Assembly: GCF_000143415.4 (NCBI RefSeq)
Contig: NW_003314281.1
Location: 422,833-486,832 of the forward strand
Reading direction: 5' to 3'
Length of the DNA stretch: 64,000 nt
Source of the DNA: Selaginella moellendorffii
Taxonomy: Eukaryota > Streptophyta > Lycopodiopsida > Selaginellales > Selaginellaceae
Within the stretch, counting starts at the first letter, position 1; each line of letters opens with the position of its first letter. Below are positions 62,516-64,000 of the stretch, piece by piece. Under the pieces are notes generated by a model, which was not told where the DNA came from, searched no databases, and saw nothing but the letters and a program-made list of their open reading frames with translations. The position numbers and the translations under genes were made by a program.

Positions 62516-64000
62516 ATGGATTCGAGGAACAGCAGAAAGCTTCAAAGGGCCGGTGCCCCCAAGACTACCGTTCACTTTGCGGACGAGGTAAGCATTCAAG
62601 TTCCTTCTTCCGGCTCTGCTCTCGCTTCTCCACCGTCTCCACCTTCAAGCACTAGAACCCCCAGTACCAGTGAGTTGTGGTCGGTTTTTTCTCCACATCC
62701 GGAAGTCGAGCAGCAGCCTTCCACTCCCGAGCCTTCAGCTCCAGTGAAAAGGAATAATTCCCGATCACCAGAGCAGCGTCTCACTCTGATAGCTTTCAGG
62801 CTCGCAGTTCTTGAAAAGTTCGCCACTGGCCTCGGGAAACTGGCCTTCGTCTGGGCAACTGTTGTTCTCCTCGGTGGATTCGTGAGCAACATTCCGGCCA
62901 AAGACTTTTGGACGATATCGGCCTTGCTGCTGACTGAAGGAACGCGGGTTTTCAGTCGAAGTAGCGAGTTGGAATGGCAGCAGGCAAATTACAGCTTGGG
63001 AATTCTCGGCTTCAGCACGTTCGTGTTCGACAAGAGCGCCAGATTAAGGCAGACGTTCTCTGCAGCCTTCGACCATGACCACCCTGAACAGAACGTTAGC
63101 AGAGATCGACTTTCCAAAAATCCAGTAAAGAAAGATTTATACCAGGGATTCGGTGCCCGAAGAACTTGGTCCGTGGGAAGCGTCCCGGTCCTGCCGTATG
63201 TAAAGTTCCTCCCCACCAGGATCATCAGCCTTTTCATGTACTTCCTCCAGCTTGCTTCTGCAACAGTCACCGTATGTTTCTCAGTATATCGACTTGCCGA
63301 GCACGGCTCCAATTCCCAAGGACAAAACACTGAGCAAGCACTTACGGTGTTTTACGCGATGATGCTGGCAGAAGCGTCGCTATTCCTCCTGGAGAGAGCG
63401 TATTGGGAATTCAAGCTTCGTTACCAGAGGTTGCTGGAAGTAGTCACTCGAAAGTGTGAGCTTGATCAAGACGACATTGAAACCATGAAGCAGTACTGGT
63501 ACACATTGTACTCACGATCGCTGAACGGAAGCGTGTTTGATGGCCTGGGAATGGACCTTATCGATTTCACCGTCGAGAAGCTGCAGTCAAGCATAAGGGA
63601 AGAGCAGCTCGGTAGCGTCAACATACTGTCGGCTCTCGTCTCAAAAGGAGTTTCAAGGGAAGAAACGCGACGGAGGATTGGTACCACGCCCGGAGTTGTG
63701 GAGAGACTCTTAGAGATGATCACCTGGAAGGATCTTAGTGAGGCCGAAATCAGGAAAGCTGCAACGATAGTAATCAAGTACCTGCTTCGTCACCGCAGTA
63801 ACTGCTTCAGGATTTCCGCTATCCCTGGATCCCTGGAAGCCATCACTTCTCTTTTAACTGCAGGAGAGAAGAAAGTGCAAGAAGAACAGAGGTACGGACT
63901 CGCTATCCTCAACAGGCTAGCCGTGGACCACAGGACATGCGTGCGAATCGGTAACACCAGCGGACTTATCTCCATCCTGGTTGCGTTTCTCCAAGACGAA
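62516..64000 (+). CDS. ARM-repeat membrane protein (5' part, runs off window)
   Basis: Open from ATG 62516 to the window end without a stop: 495 residues, C-terminus missing. The N-terminal 110 residues are Ser/Pro-rich. Hydrophobic stretches follow at about residues 105-125 (GKLAFVWATVVLLGGFV) and 240-290 (FLPTRIISLFMYFLQLASATV). Then comes a region WTISALLLTEGTRVFSRSSEL (typical of a plant ARM-superfamily membrane group with DFWT...LLLTEGTRIFSRS), followed by ARM-type helices (GLAILNRLAVDHRTCVRIG, SGLISILVAFL). Function unknown. No intron is needed, though the GAG|GTAAGC at ~62589 resembles a donor and reading through it is in frame. Confidence 0.75.
   Translation, partial: MDSRNSRKLQRAGAPKTTVHFADEVSIQVPSSGSALASPPSPPSSTRTPSTSELWSVFSPHPEVEQQPSTPEPSAPVKRNNSRSPEQRLTLIAFRLAVLEKFATGLGKLAFVWATVVLLGGFVSNIPAKDFWTISALLLTEGTRVFSRSSELEWQQANYSLGILGFSTFVFDKSARLRQTFSAAFDHDHPEQNVSRDRLSKNPVKKDLYQGFGARRTWSVGSVPVLPYVKFLPTRIISLFMYFLQLASATVTVCFSVYRLAEHGSNSQGQNTEQALTVFYAMMLAEASLFLLERAYWEFKLRYQRLLEVVTRKCELDQDDIETMKQYWYTLYSRSLNGSVFDGLGMDLIDFTVEKLQSSIREEQLGSVNILSALVSKGVSREETRRRIGTTPGVVERLLEMITWKDLSEAEIRKAATIVIKYLLRHRSNCFRISAIPGSLEAITSLLTAGEKKVQEEQRYGLAILNRLAVDHRTCVRIGNTSGLISILVAFLQDE

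Overview
This 64 kb window is nuclear DNA of a vascular plant with a very compact genome, most probably the lycophyte Selaginella. The evidence is that almost every intron is about 45-80 nt long with GT-AG borders, plant-only families are present (plastid KEA3 antiporter, LIN-type U-box ligase, PLS-class PPR protein, cytokinin dehydrogenase, plastid tetrapyrrole enzymes), genes are packed with only tens to hundreds of bases between them, and AT-rich retrotransposon blocks interrupt this gene-dense DNA. All gene models below were built by eye from splice sites and reading-frame continuity. Species and functions are inferred from remembered family features, with no database search.

Layout from left to right: the 3' part of KEA3 (1-2219, +); a small lipid-transfer protein (2442-2747, +); an intronless 2-oxoglutarate oxygenase fused to a long helical region (2820-5576, +); a LIN/CERBERUS-type U-box/ARM/WD40 ligase (6132-11031, +); a scrambled, partly inverted pseudogene of the oxygenase gene (about 11310-12000); tRNA-Leu(UAG) (12666-12745, -); tubulin-folding cofactor D (12805-17431, +); a UBE2W/UBC16-type E2 (17654-18594, -); a DSE1/ASTRA-associated WD40 protein (19051-20765, -) that is divergent from plastid ALA dehydratase (20808-22726, +) with only 42 bp between the start codons; a PLS-type PPR protein (22847-24670, +); an AT-hook protein (24687-25784, -); about 4 kb without a convincing gene; cytokinin dehydrogenase (29955-32870, +); a ZSWIM7/SWS1-like SWIM protein (33057-33901, +); and uroporphyrinogen decarboxylase (34024-35483, -).

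From about 35.5 to 47.3 kb the sequence is an AT-rich repeat block. It holds a decayed LTR element with no recognisable pol (35816-38227, +), a heavily AT-converted relic of a Ty3/gypsy element (about 38904-41612, +) and a full-length but disabled Ty3/gypsy element of the same family in the opposite orientation (41726-46904, -; 175-bp LTRs, 4-bp target duplication).

After the repeats come a DHX36-like DEAH helicase (47480-51299, +), unresolved reading frames (51901-52900, -), and a 22-exon gene for a four-domain voltage-gated cation channel (53239-59332, -) with an E/E/D/D pore signature. Then follow an unresolved transcript start (59587, +), an RNase H-like fragment (60565-60981, -), a secreted bulb-lectin-domain protein (61300-62322, +) and the 5' part of an ARM-repeat membrane protein that leaves the window (62516-64000, +).

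There are no operons. Functional links are limited to two tetrapyrrole-pathway enzymes 11 kb apart, two ubiquitin-system genes and two DNA/RNA-maintenance genes. The most notable item is the four-domain calcium-channel-like gene, a class generally regarded as lost from seed plants.
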